From assembly GCF_001612905.1 (NCBI RefSeq), contig NZ_BDBI01000041.1, forward strand, positions 1 to 57,949: DNA of 57,949 nt, given 5' to 3'. The stretch comes from Nocardia ignorata NBRC 108230. GTDB lineage: Bacteria; Actinomycetota; Actinomycetes; Mycobacteriales; Mycobacteriaceae. Made by a program: the position numbers and the translations under genes. Of the stretch, positions 17,219 through 25,342 are shown piece by piece; within the stretch, counting starts at the first letter, position 1, and each line of letters opens with the position of its first letter. The notes beneath the pieces were generated by a model that saw only the letters and a program-made list of their open reading frames with translations, was not told the DNA's origin and ran no database searches.

Positions 17219-18331
17219 GTGATAACGCGCATCTTCGGCCTGTCCATCGTCATCACGGTGCTCTCGCTGGTCGTGGCCTACCTCTACGGTGGTCTGACCG
17301 CCCTCGCACTGTGTGCGATCCTCGGCATCCTCGAGGTGTCGCTGTCGTTCGACAACGCCGTCATCAACGCCACCGTGCTGGAACGGATGAGCGAATTCTG
17401 GCAGCGGATCTTCCTGACCGTCGGCATCCTGATCGCCGTGTTCGGTATGCGTCTGGTGTTCCCGCTCGCCATCGTGTGGGCGACCGCCGGACTGAACCCG
17501 GTCGAAGCCTTCGACCTGGCACTGAACCCGCCGGCCAACGATGCCCTCACCTTCCCCGACGGCAGCCCCAGCTACGAGAAGCTGCTCACCGACGCGCATC
17601 CGCAGATCGCGGCCTTCGGCGGCATGTTCCTCGCACTGCTGTTCCTGAACTTCATCTTCGAAGAGCGCGAGATCACCTGGCTGAGCTGGCTGGAGAAGCC
17701 GCTGGCGAAGGCGGGCAAGCTCGATATGCTCTCCGTCGTCGTCGCGGGCACCGGCCTGGTGCTGGTCGCGGAGTTCCTCGCCGCCGACGACAAGCGTTCG
17801 ACCGTGCTCATCGCCGGCCTGCTCGGCATGATCACCTATATCCTCGTCGACGGCCTCGGCTCGATGTTCCACACCGAGGAGCTCGAGGAAGGTCCGCAGG
17901 GCGGCCCGTCCACGCTGGTCAAGGCCACCGGTAAGGCCGCGTTCTTCCTGTTCCTCTACCTCGAGGTACTCGATGCCTCGTTCTCGTTCGACGGTGTGAT
18001 CGGCGCGTTCGCCATCACCTCCGACCCGATCATCATCGCGCTTGGCCTCGGCCTGATCGGCGCGATGTTCGTCCGGTCCATCACGGTGTACCTGGTCCGC
18101 CAGGGCACGCTGGCGGACTACGTGTACCTCGAGCACGGCGCCCACTGGGCGATCGGCGCGCTGGCCACGATCCTGCTGGTCTCGATCGGTGTGCACGTCG
18201 ACGAGCTCATCACCGGCCTGATCGGTGTGGCGTTCATCGGCGCGGCGCTGATCAGCTCGATCATCCGCAACCGCAAGGGCGGCGATCCCGACAACGTGGA
18301 TCTCACCAAGGATGCGGCCCCGGTCGGCTGA
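17219..18331 (+). CDS. terC: TerC family integral membrane protein
   Basis: 370 aa with about nine membrane segments. Both TerC signature helices with buried acids are present: LSFDNAVINATVL near residue 41 and FSFDGVIGAF near residue 257, plus the FEEREITWLSWLEKPL loop. TerC/Alx proteins act in the cytoplasmic membrane and are linked to metal (manganese) export and to tellurite resistance with TerD. GTG start at 17219, 70 bases after terD and past the hairpin. A bidirectional terminator separates it from the convergent GT87 gene. Confidence 0.93.
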   Translation: MITRIFGLSIVITVLSLVVAYLYGGLTALALCAILGILEVSLSFDNAVINATVLERMSEFWQRIFLTVGILIAVFGMRLVFPLAIVWATAGLNPVEAFDLALNPPANDALTFPDGSPSYEKLLTDAHPQIAAFGGMFLALLFLNFIFEEREITWLSWLEKPLAKAGKLDMLSVVVAGTGLVLVAEFLAADDKRSTVLIAGLLGMITYILVDGLGSMFHTEELEEGPQGGPSTLVKATGKAAFFLFLYLEVLDASFSFDGVIGAFAITSDPIIIALGLGLIGAMFVRSITVYLVRQGTLADYVYLEHGAHWAIGALATILLVSIGVHVDELITGLIGVAFIGAALISSIIRNRKGGDPDNVDLTKDAAPVG

Positions 18332-18345
18332 TCGGTTCTGCCTCG

Positions 18346-18380
18346 ACGGCGGCGTTTCCCCTGTGGGACTCGCCGCCGTT
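18346..18380. terminator. Bidirectional terminator between terC and the second GT87 gene
   Basis: ACGGCGGCG pairs with CGCCGCCGT (9 bp, 16-base loop) between two convergent stop codons, followed on the plus strand by TGTCGTT. Confidence 0.6.
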
Positions 18381-18388
18381 GTCGTTCG

Positions 18389-19756
18389 CTAGGCCGGTTG
18401 CAGTGCGCGAATCTCGTGCTGTGCGCGCCCGAGCGTGCGTGACCGCGTCCACACGAACAGGAAGAACAGCACCAGCAACAGGGCGCTGCGCAGCCACACG
18501 CCGAACTGCACGATGCCCTCCATGAGATGCACGTTCTCCCCGGCGCCCAGTGCCGCGAAGTAGCGGAAAACGCCGACGCCGACCGCGATATCCGCGAGCA
18601 GATAGCCCGCGACGAGTGTCCACGGCACCTCGAGCAGCACGAGGAACGGAATTATCCACAGGGTGTATTGGGGTGAGTGCACCTTGTGGAAAAGCAGGAA
18701 ACCGGCGAGCATCGCGCCGCTCACACCCACCCAGGGAAAGGCCGACGCAGGCGTCCAGCGGCGGTAACCGAGCCACAGAGCCAGCGCGAACGACGCGAAG
18801 ATCAGCATCGGCGAGACCACCGAGACCATGGTGTGCCAGCTCTGCGAAGTATCGGCGGTCCGGCCGAACATCGCCTGATGACCCCAGTACCAGATCGAAT
18901 TGGTCGTGATGTCGGCCTGCCGCATCTGCTGGAAGGTGATCGAGGCCCGCCAGCCCTCGACCCCCGCCAGGACGAACGGCAGATTCACCGCGACCACCGT
19001 CGCCATCGCCGCGAGCAGTGTCTGCGACGCGCCTGCCACATCGAGTTCACGCAACCGCCGCCCGTCGCGCGGCGCACCCTCGGTGAGGACGTAGAAGGCC
19101 AAGGGCAGCACGAAGATTCCGGGATAGATCTTGAGGCAGAAACCGAGCGCGAGCAGTACCCCCGCGATGATTCCCCGGGTCCGCACGGACAGACCGGTCA
19201 GCATCGTCATCACATAGACCGCCGCCACCGCCGTGCACACCACCGGCAGCTCCCAGTTGTGGAAGGCGTAGAGCACCAGCGGCGGGCCGATCGCCCACAG
19301 CAGTGCGGCCGGACCGGCCATTCGTGCCAGCATCCAAGCGGTGAGCAGGGCGAACGGGGTGAGCAGCAGCGCCGAATGCCACAGGAAGTCGGCGTCGTTG
19401 GTCGCGCCGATCGCGCCCGCCCACATCAGCAGGCCGCTCAGCACGGGGTATTCGACGGCACCGCCGGTGAGCGCGCCGTCGTCGGTGATGGCGCCGTCGA
19501 CGTACGGGAAAACGTGATTGTCGATATCGCGGCCAAGCCAGAGGAACTGGATATCCGAATAACAGACGGCGGTGTCCTTGCGCTCCTCGAAGACCAGGCT
19601 GCGGCCCGATTCGTCGATCGCGCCGCCCGCGCACCGCGCCTTGTTCGCATACGCCAGGGCGAGGGTGAGCCCGCACAACAGCACGATCAGGAAGGTCAAC
19701 GCCGTGGCTGTCGCCGCACGGCGTGCCGAATGCTGCTGCGGTACGGCCGTGGTCAT
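18389..19756 (-). CDS. Second GT87-type membrane mannosyltransferase
   Basis: 455 aa, polytopic. After the first membrane helix a loop contains KARC, CYSD, FPY and VEYPVLSGLLMW in the same order and spacing as the gene at 2595-4361, so the two are paralogues; this copy lacks the soluble N-terminal extension. The last segments contain FHKVHSPQYTLWIIPFLVLL, a conserved GT87 block. ATG 19756 is preferred; an in-frame upstream start at 19828 would add 24 residues unlike the family. No clear ribosome-binding site. It is divergent from rpsF and marks the right edge of the Ter island. Confidence 0.78.
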   Translation of the reverse strand: MTTAVPQQHSARRAATATALTFLIVLLCGLTLALAYANKARCAGGAIDESGRSLVFEERKDTAVCYSDIQFLWLGRDIDNHVFPYVDGAITDDGALTGGAVEYPVLSGLLMWAGAIGATNDADFLWHSALLLTPFALLTAWMLARMAGPAALLWAIGPPLVLYAFHNWELPVVCTAVAAVYVMTMLTGLSVRTRGIIAGVLLALGFCLKIYPGIFVLPLAFYVLTEGAPRDGRRLRELDVAGASQTLLAAMATVVAVNLPFVLAGVEGWRASITFQQMRQADITTNSIWYWGHQAMFGRTADTSQSWHTMVSVVSPMLIFASFALALWLGYRRWTPASAFPWVGVSGAMLAGFLLFHKVHSPQYTLWIIPFLVLLEVPWTLVAGYLLADIAVGVGVFRYFAALGAGENVHLMEGIVQFGVWLRSALLLVLFFLFVWTRSRTLGRAQHEIRALQPA

Positions 19757-19871
19757 GTCGACCACATTAAGCGGCTGTCGCCCCGGCGCCCGGCGCATAC
19801 CCGCCGCGAAGATCGATTTCGTCGGCAACTACCTGCTCATGTAGCCTTGGCGGGTTGCTGACGCAACGAAC

Positions 19872-19917
19872 CCTCCTGCCACGGAAAGTCCGTGGCCGTT
19901 TACCAGTCCACAGGAGG
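19872..19917 (+). promoter_or_regulatory. Candidate S6:S18-type leader hairpin over the rpsF Shine-Dalgarno
   Basis: CCTCCTG (19872-19878) is perfectly complementary to CAGGAGG (19911-19917), which contains the rpsF Shine-Dalgarno. Directly inside is a second stem, CCACGGA/TCCGTGG with an AAG loop (19879-19895), leaving a 15-base 3' bulge that begins with CCG. This matches the known rpsF leader plan, in which the S6:S18 complex binds a bulged CCG and represses translation. The pairing is seen; the regulation is inference. Confidence 0.55.
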
Positions 19918-19927
19918 TGATTGGTCC

Positions 19928-20215
19928 GTGCGTCAATATGAAGTGATGGTCATCCTCGACCCCAGCCTGGACGAGCGCATCGTCGGGCAGTCCCTGGATA
20001 ATCTGTTCTCGGTCGTGAAGACCGAGGGCGGCAAGCTCGACAAGGTCGACATCTGGGGCCGCCGTCGGCTCGCCTACGAAATCGCCAAGCAGGCCGAAGG
20101 CATCTACGCGATCGTCAACCTGACCGCGACCCCGGCCACCGTGAGCGAGCTCGACCGCCAGCTGGGCCTGAACGAGACGGTGCTGCGCACCAAGGTTCTG
20201 CGCAACGACAAGTAG
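19928..20215 (+). CDS. rpsF: Small ribosomal subunit protein bS6
   Basis: 95 aa, the usual bS6 length. Begins RQYEVMVILDPSLDE and contains WGRRRLAYEI and YAIVNL. GTG at 19928 with AGGAGGTGA seven bases upstream is clearly the start; a longer in-frame reading from 19892 is not supported. First gene of rpsF-ssb-rpsR-rplI. bS6 pairs with bS18 on the 30S platform, and the gene may be autoregulated through the leader hairpin described separately. Confidence 0.97.
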   Translation: MRQYEVMVILDPSLDERIVGQSLDNLFSVVKTEGGKLDKVDIWGRRRLAYEIAKQAEGIYAIVNLTATPATVSELDRQLGLNETVLRTKVLRNDK

Positions 20216-20298
20216 TTCACCTCCTTTGTGTCGGAGCCTGGCTTTAGGCTCAGCGCAAATCCAGGATGTGGACTGCACCCCCGAGCAGGAGGAACCCC

Positions 20299-20856
20299 AT
20301 GGCAGGCGACACGGTCATCACCGTCATCGGAAACTTGACGGCAGACCCCGAGCTTCGTTTCACGCCCGCGGGCGCAGCGGTGGCGAATTTCACCGTCGCT
20401 TCGACTCCCCGTGTGTTCGATCGCAATTCGAACGAATGGAAAGACGGCGAGGCACTGTTTCTGCGCTGCAACATCTGGCGCGAAGCAGCGGAGAACGTCG
20501 CCGAAAGCCTGACCCGAGGCGCTCGCGTGATCGTGAGCGGACGGCTCAAGCAGCGCTCCTACGAAACCCGCGAGGGTGAGAAGCGCACGGTCGTCGAGCT
20601 CGAGGTCGACGAGGTCGGCCCGTCGCTGCGGTACGCGACCGCGAAGGTCTCCAAGGCCGGTCGTGGTGGCGGAGGCGGTGGCTTCGGTGGTGGTTCCGGT
20701 AATGCCGGTGGTGGTGCAAGCGCAGGCGGCTACAACGCCAACAGTGGTGGCGGACGCCCGGCAGGTAATGCCGGCGACGACGACCCGTGGGGTAGCGCGC
20801 CCGCGGCCGGCTCCTTCGGGGGCGGCGGCCGCATGGATGACGAACCGCCGTTCTGA
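20299..20856 (+). CDS. ssb: Single-stranded DNA-binding protein
   Basis: 185 aa. OB fold in residues 1-115 (VITVIGNLTADPELRFTPAG, FLRCNIWREAAENVAESL, RVIVSGRLKQRSYETREGEKR), then a Gly/Asn/Ser-rich linker and the acidic tip DDEPPF that recruits replication and repair partners. ATG 20299 behind AGGAGGAA. Lies between rpsF and rpsR, the standard arrangement. It is an essential cytoplasmic protein; nothing is unusual apart from the very Gly-rich linker typical of actinobacteria. Confidence 0.97.
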   Translation: MAGDTVITVIGNLTADPELRFTPAGAAVANFTVASTPRVFDRNSNEWKDGEALFLRCNIWREAAENVAESLTRGARVIVSGRLKQRSYETREGEKRTVVELEVDEVGPSLRYATAKVSKAGRGGGGGGFGGGSGNAGGGASAGGYNANSGGGRPAGNAGDDDPWGSAPAAGSFGGGGRMDDEPPF

Positions 20857-20888
20857 TCGAACGGCACTCATAGTACGGAGAGAAAACC

Positions 20889-21140
20889 ATGCCTAAAGCG
20901 CCCGCGCGCGAAAAGGTACTGAAGAAGAAGGCCTGCGCTTTCTGCAAGGAAAGCAAGTCCGGAATCGTCAATATCGATTACAAGGACACCACGCTGCTGC
21001 GTAAGTACGTCAGCGATCGCGGCAAGATCCGCGCCCGCCGCGTCACCGGCAACTGCGTGCAGCACCAGCGTGACATCGCCGTTGCCGTCAAGAACTCGCG
21101 TGAGGTGGCTCTGCTGCCTTACGTGTCGACTGCTCGCTGA
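20889..21140 (+). CDS. rpsR: Small ribosomal subunit protein bS18, zinc-ribbon (C+) form
   Basis: 83 aa. Cys16, Cys19, Cys56 and His59 (CAFC and CVQH) form the zinc-binding set that defines the C+ form, corresponding to RpsR1 of mycobacteria. IDYKDTTLLRKYVSDRGKIRARRVTG is the conserved bS18 core. Purine-rich GGAGAGAAAACC upstream of ATG 20889. Follows ssb by 32 bases. Many mycobacteria also carry a zinc-free paralogue under Zur control; none is in this window. Confidence 0.97.
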   Translation: MPKAPAREKVLKKKACAFCKESKSGIVNIDYKDTTLLRKYVSDRGKIRARRVTGNCVQHQRDIAVAVKNSREVALLPYVSTAR

Positions 21141-21157
21141 GAAAGGGAGTCGGACAG

Positions 21158-21610
21158 ATGAAGCTCATCCTCACTGCTGATGTCGACAATCTCGGCGCCC
21201 CCGGCGACCTTGTCGAGGTCAAGGACGGCTACGGCCGCAACTTCCTGCTGCCCCGCGGTCTGGCCATCCAGGCCACCCGTGGCGCCCAGAAGCAGGTCGA
21301 CGGCATCCGCCGCGCCCAGGACGCCCGCAAGGTGCGCGACCTGGATCACGCCAACGAGCTGAAGCAGGCCATCGAGGGCCTGACGGGTGTCTCGCTGGCC
21401 GTGAAGACCGCCGACAGCGGCAAGCTGTTCGGTTCGGTCACCACCGCCGACGTGGCCTCGGCCATCAAGGCCGCCGGTGGCCCCGTGGTCGACAAGCGCA
21501 GCATCGAGCTGCCGAAGTCGCACATCAAGGCGACCGGCAAGCACGGCATCGTGGTGCACCTGCACCCCGATGTGGTTGCCAAGTTCGACCTCGAGGTCAC
21601 TGCGAACTAG
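21158..21610 (+). CDS. rplI: Large ribosomal subunit protein bL9
   Basis: 150 aa, the normal length. N-terminal domain (KLILTADVDNLGAPGDLVEV, then GYGRNFLLPRGLA) and C-terminal domain (KLFGSVTTADVASAIKAAGG, GKHGIVVHLHPDV) are joined by the long helix. AAAGGGAG lies upstream of ATG 21158. Last gene of the ribosomal/ssb operon, closed by a strong terminator. Confidence 0.97.
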   Translation: MKLILTADVDNLGAPGDLVEVKDGYGRNFLLPRGLAIQATRGAQKQVDGIRRAQDARKVRDLDHANELKQAIEGLTGVSLAVKTADSGKLFGSVTTADVASAIKAAGGPVVDKRSIELPKSHIKATGKHGIVVHLHPDVVAKFDLEVTAN

Positions 21611-21618
21611 TTTCGCCG

Positions 21619-21652
21619 GAAACCACCCCCGTGTTGTCACGGGGGTGGTTTC
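21619..21652 (+). terminator. Intrinsic terminator after rplI
   Basis: A 15-bp perfect stem, left arm GAAACCACCCCCGTG at 21619-21633 and right arm at 21638-21652, with a TTGT loop, just after the rplI stop. This is the most stable hairpin noticed in the window. Confidence 0.85.
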
Positions 21653-22198
21653 TGCTGCCCTTGTCGAGGGATCTTCTCCGATAGCTGGCGAGTAGCCGAG
21701 ATTCGGGTTCGTTGTGGTCGGGTAACCCGGCCCACAGTCGGCAACTGCCTGACCTCCTGTTATTCAGCCTGTGGATTACCGAGGAAACCGACCGGCAGAA
21801 TTGTGACTCCGGTCATAACGTGAACGCCCGCTGTTTACCCAACACGCCCGGTTGTTCACGTACGCCGACACGCCGCAACTTCTTTAATCCACAGGGCCGA
21901 AGTCTGGTAAAGGGCGATCTATCAGGGCGTTCTACCGCACTGACCTGGGTTTTCCCCACGTTTTCCACAGGGGCTGCACAACAACAGGTGAACTACCCCC
22001 AAGTTATCCACAGTTGTGTGCACATGTCGGTTTGGCGTGGCTCGAAAACGTCGCCTAGGTTCATCGCATCGCCTCGCACGTGACCCCGGGAATCGTGCAG
22101 GGAACCGATTGCTGGCACTCGTGTCGGTGCCCGGGAGTACAACGAGTACATCGATGTGAAACCCCCGGTTCTGCGGGCAGAGAGGACGGTCGATTCTG
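21653..22198. other. Long intergenic region upstream of dnaB with DnaA-box-like sites
   Basis: About 550 bases with no convincing gene and visibly lower GC than the flanks. It holds TGTGGATTA (21770-21778, minus-strand TAATCCACA), TAATCCACA (21885-21893), TTTTCCACA (21961-21969) and a perfect DnaA box TTATCCACA (22004-22012). A weaker TTGTTCACG lies at 21852-21860. AGAGGAC at 22181-22187 is the only candidate ribosome-binding site for dnaB. A short open frame at 21712-22083 lacks coding character. Confidence 0.65.
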
Positions 22199-24820
22199 GT
22201 GACTACCACCGGTGACCGCGCGCATACCGAGTTTCCACCCGAGCCCCCGGGCGAGGACTTCGGCCGTCAACCCCCGCACGACATGGCTGCCGAACAATCC
22301 GTCCTCGGCGGCATGCTGCTCAGCAAGGACGCCATCGCCGATGTGGTGGAGGTGCTGCGTCCCGGCGACTTCTACCGCCCCGCCCACCAGGCCGTCTACG
22401 ACACCATTCTCGACCTGTACGGTCGCGGCGAACCCGCCGACCCCGTCACCGTCGCCGCCGGCCTCGACCGTCGTGGCGAGCTCAAACGCATCGGCGGCCC
22501 CGCCTATCTGGTGACGCTCACCCAGACCGTCCCCACCGCCGCCAACGCCGGCTTCTACGCCGAGATCGTCGCCGAGAAGGCCATCCTGCGCCGCCTCGTC
22601 GAAGCGGGCACCCGCATCGTCCAGTTCGGCTACGCGGGCGCCGACGGCCAGGACGTCGCCGAGGTCGTCGACCGCGCCCAGGCCGAGATCTACGAGGTCA
22701 CCGAACGCCGCACCACCGAGGACTTCACCCCCCTCGAAGAACTCCTCCAGCCGACGATGGACGAAATCGACTCCATCGCCTCCCGAGGCGGAATCTCCCT
22801 CGGCGTCCCCACGGGCTTCACCGAACTGGACGAACTCACCAACGGTCTGCACCCGGGTCAGATGATCATCGTCGCCGCGCGACCAGGCGTGGGTAAGGCG
22901 CTGGCGCTCGACACCCCGCTGCCGACGCCCAGCGGGTGGACCACGATGGGTGAGGTCCGCGTGGGCGACGAATTGCTCGACGCGCAGGGGCATCCGACAC
23001 GCGTCGTCGCGGCGACCGAAGTCATGACCGACCGGCCCTGCTACGAGGTCGAATTCTCCGACGGCACCGTCCTCGTCGCGGACGAACAGCACCAGTGGCT
23101 GACCGAGACCCGTGCGTCACGGCGTTCCGCGCAGGAGGCAGCCCGGGGCAGCACCAAGCGGACCTTCGCCGCGGTCCGCACCACAGCCGACATCGCGCGA
23201 ACGCTGCGCTGTGACACCGCGGACCGGTGGATCAACCACTCAGTCACCAACGCCGCACCCCTGCAGCTCCCCACGAGAGACCTGCTCGTCCCGCCGTACA
23301 CCCTCGGGGCATGGTTGGGCGACGGAACCGCGGCTGCCGCGCAGATCACCACCGTCGACCCCGAAATCGTCGCGCGCATCGAAGCCGAGGGCATCGTCGC
23401 GGTGCCGTCCCAGTCGGCGCGCTGGCGCTTCCAGTTGACGTTGCCCGCGGACGAGCCCGTCGCGCCGCGCGAGTGCGTGGTGTGTGGCACCGAATTCGTC
23501 CCGTTCACCAGTGAAGTTCGCACCTGCGGACGCTCCTGCGGTGGCAAGGCGCGCTTCATCTCCGCGCCCGTTCCGGCGCCCGCCTGTGCGAACTGCGGTG
23601 GCCCCTCCATCGGTCTGCGTTTGTGCCAGTCGTGCCGCAATACCGTCGGTAGTGTGCAAGCGCGCCTGCGAACACTCGGCGTCCTGGGCGACAAGCACAT
23701 TCCGATGTCCTATCTGCGTGCGTCGGAAAGCCAGCGCCGAGCTCTGCTGGCCGGTCTGCTCGATACCGACGGCACCGTCACGCATGGTGGTTCGGTGCAG
23801 TTCGCGGTCACCAGTGAACGACTGTTTCGCGATGTGCAGGAACTCGTCGTCGGCCTGGGCTACCGCTGTGGTGTGGCGACCAGGCGGGTTCGCGGACGGT
23901 CGGAAGAGTCGTCGACGTGCTTCATCCTCACTTTCGCGACCGACGACGAGGTCTTCGGACTGCATCGGAAAGCATTGCTCCACAAGGAACGTCGTGCGGC
24001 TCGCAACACTGCCCGCTCGAATTCCCGCTATATCGTCGATGTGCGGCGCATCGATTCTGTTCCGGTCCGATGCGTTGAAGTCGACAATGCCGACCATCTC
24101 TACCTGGCCGGTCGCTCCATGGTTCCGACGCACAACTCGACGCTCGGCATGGATTTCATGCGTAGTTGCTCGATCAAGCACGGCATGGCCAGCGTTATTT
24201 TCTCGCTCGAAATGAGCCGGACCGAGATTGTGATGCGTCTGCTCTCGGCCGAGGCGAAGATCAAGCTGGGCGATATGCGGTCGGGCCGGATGAGTGATGA
24301 CGACTGGACGAAGCTCGCGCGGCGGATGAGTGAGATCAGTGAGGCGCCGCTGTTCGTGGATGATTCGCCGAACTTGACCATGATGGAGATTCGGGCGAAG
24401 GCGCGGCGGCTCAAGCAGCGTCATGACCTGAAACTCGTTGTGGTGGACTATCTGCAGCTGATGAGCTCGGGCAAGAAGGTCGAGTCCCGACAGCAGGAAG
24501 TCTCGGAATTCTCGCGTCACCTCAAGCTGCTCGCGAAGGAACTCGAAGTTCCCGTGATCGCGATCTCCCAGCTGAACCGTGGTCCGGAACAGCGAACCGA
24601 CAAGCGCCCCATGGTGTCCGACCTCCGCGAGTCCGGCTCGCTCGAGCAGGACGCCGACATGGTCATCCTACTGCACCGCCCGGACGCGTTCGAACGTGAC
24701 GACCCACGCGGCGGCGAGGCCGACCTCATCGTCGGCAAGCACCGTAACGGTCCGACAGCCACGATCACCGTTGCGCACCAGCTGCATCTGAGCCGGTTCG
24801 TGGATATGGCCCGCGGCTGA
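22199..24820 (+). CDS. dnaB: Replicative DNA helicase DnaB, interrupted by an intein
   Basis: 873-aa precursor; removing the 413-aa intein leaves 460 aa, normal for DnaB. The N-terminal domain (QPPHDMAAEQSVLGGMLLSKD) and RecA-like core are intact: Walker A RPGVGK-S split by the intein at residues 233/234, LKLVVVDYLQLM as Walker B, and a helicase block QLNRGPEQRTDKRPMVSDLR. GTG 22199 is the first start compatible with the family N-terminus. DnaB unwinds the fork as a hexamer loaded by the initiation machinery. Without splicing the ATP site is destroyed, so splicing controls activity. The DLRESG site used by another mycobacterial DnaB intein is empty here. Confidence 0.96.
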   Translation: MTTTGDRAHTEFPPEPPGEDFGRQPPHDMAAEQSVLGGMLLSKDAIADVVEVLRPGDFYRPAHQAVYDTILDLYGRGEPADPVTVAAGLDRRGELKRIGGPAYLVTLTQTVPTAANAGFYAEIVAEKAILRRLVEAGTRIVQFGYAGADGQDVAEVVDRAQAEIYEVTERRTTEDFTPLEELLQPTMDEIDSIASRGGISLGVPTGFTELDELTNGLHPGQMIIVAARPGVGKALALDTPLPTPSGWTTMGEVRVGDELLDAQGHPTRVVAATEVMTDRPCYEVEFSDGTVLVADEQHQWLTETRASRRSAQEAARGSTKRTFAAVRTTADIARTLRCDTADRWINHSVTNAAPLQLPTRDLLVPPYTLGAWLGDGTAAAAQITTVDPEIVARIEAEGIVAVPSQSARWRFQLTLPADEPVAPRECVVCGTEFVPFTSEVRTCGRSCGGKARFISAPVPAPACANCGGPSIGLRLCQSCRNTVGSVQARLRTLGVLGDKHIPMSYLRASESQRRALLAGLLDTDGTVTHGGSVQFAVTSERLFRDVQELVVGLGYRCGVATRRVRGRSEESSTCFILTFATDDEVFGLHRKALLHKERRAARNTARSNSRYIVDVRRIDSVPVRCVEVDNADHLYLAGRSMVPTHNSTLGMDFMRSCSIKHGMASVIFSLEMSRTEIVMRLLSAEAKIKLGDMRSGRMSDDDWTKLARRMSEISEAPLFVDDSPNLTMMEIRAKARRLKQRHDLKLVVVDYLQLMSSGKKVESRQQEVSEFSRHLKLLAKELEVPVIAISQLNRGPEQRTDKRPMVSDLRESGSLEQDADMVILLHRPDAFERDDPRGGEADLIVGKHRNGPTATITVAHQLHLSRFVDMARG
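22898..24136 (+). mobile_element. Class 3 intein with LAGLIDADG homing endonuclease, inside dnaB
   Basis: 413 aa, residues 234-646 of the precursor. The first residue is Ala, not Cys/Ser. Block B has His298 and Trp300 (EQHQWLT), block F has Cys625 (VRCVEVDN) and block G ends Thr644-His645-Asn646 before extein Ser647. Trp/Cys/Thr at these places is the WCT motif that defines class 3 inteins, where the block F Cys is the first nucleophile. The endonuclease has both LAGLIDADG-type motifs intact (LGAWLGDG; LLAGLLDTDG), so it may still home. Between them are two Cys4 zinc-ribbon-like motifs (cysteine codons at 23474 to 23635). Length and motif order are complete. Confidence 0.93.
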
Positions 24821-24865
24821 TCGGTTTCGGAGCGATACATTCGCGGCCTTCGCCTCGCTGACGGA

Positions 24866-25342
24866 TCAGAACAGGATCAGTGCGGCGCACAAGCCTGCGA
24901 TGGCGGTGAACTGCAGGGTGACTCGATACTTCAGGATGCTGTCCCACTTGTTTTGCAGCGCCCGGGCATCCGGCGGAATGATGCCCGATAGAGCGGCGGC
25001 GGTCTGCTGGGAATTGATCGGCTTGGCGATGCGCACGTAGAGGGCGAGCCAGGTGAATAGAGCAGCCACCGTGATTGCCGCGGCGACGGCGGCGCCCGGC
25101 TGGCCGGCCAGCAGCGCGATCAGCAGGGTGAGCACCGCGGTCACTATGCCTCCGGCGCCGATGACCGGCATGCGCTTGTCGCCGTAGTAGTGACCCCACC
25201 CCGCACTCACGGTCACCGTCGCGTCGTCGAGCTTCCGGTAGACCGAGCGCATGATCACCGCCCCGCAGACATCGGTGCCGTAGACGACGGCATTGGCGAG
25301 TACGGCGACGGTGGCGATGATCTGGCCGGTGGTAACAAGCAT
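24866..25342 (-). CDS. DUF1772 (anthrone-oxygenase-like) membrane protein
   Basis: 158 aa with four hydrophobic helices. The layout (GQIIATVAVLANAVVYGTDVCGAV, GHYYGDKRMPVIG, a central pair of helices, RIAKPINSQQ, then RALQNKWDSILKYRVTLQFTA) is that of DUF1772 proteins, some of which act on anthrone-type compounds; no activity can be assigned here. ATG 25342 with AGGAAG six bases upstream. Convergent with dnaB, 45 bases apart. Confidence 0.75.
   Translation of the reverse strand: MLVTTGQIIATVAVLANAVVYGTDVCGAVIMRSVYRKLDDATVTVSAGWGHYYGDKRMPVIGAGGIVTAVLTLLIALLAGQPGAAVAAAITVAALFTWLALYVRIAKPINSQQTAAALSGIIPPDARALQNKWDSILKYRVTLQFTAIAGLCAALILF

Noticed and set aside
21653..22198. Possible chromosomal origin, because of DnaA boxes
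   Set aside because: Only one perfect box, and neither dnaA nor dnaN is near; in relatives oriC lies beside dnaA. Treated as regulatory sites for dnaB.
24625..24660. Second intein site (DLRESG) in DnaB
   Set aside because: DLRESGSLEQDADM reads through without interruption.
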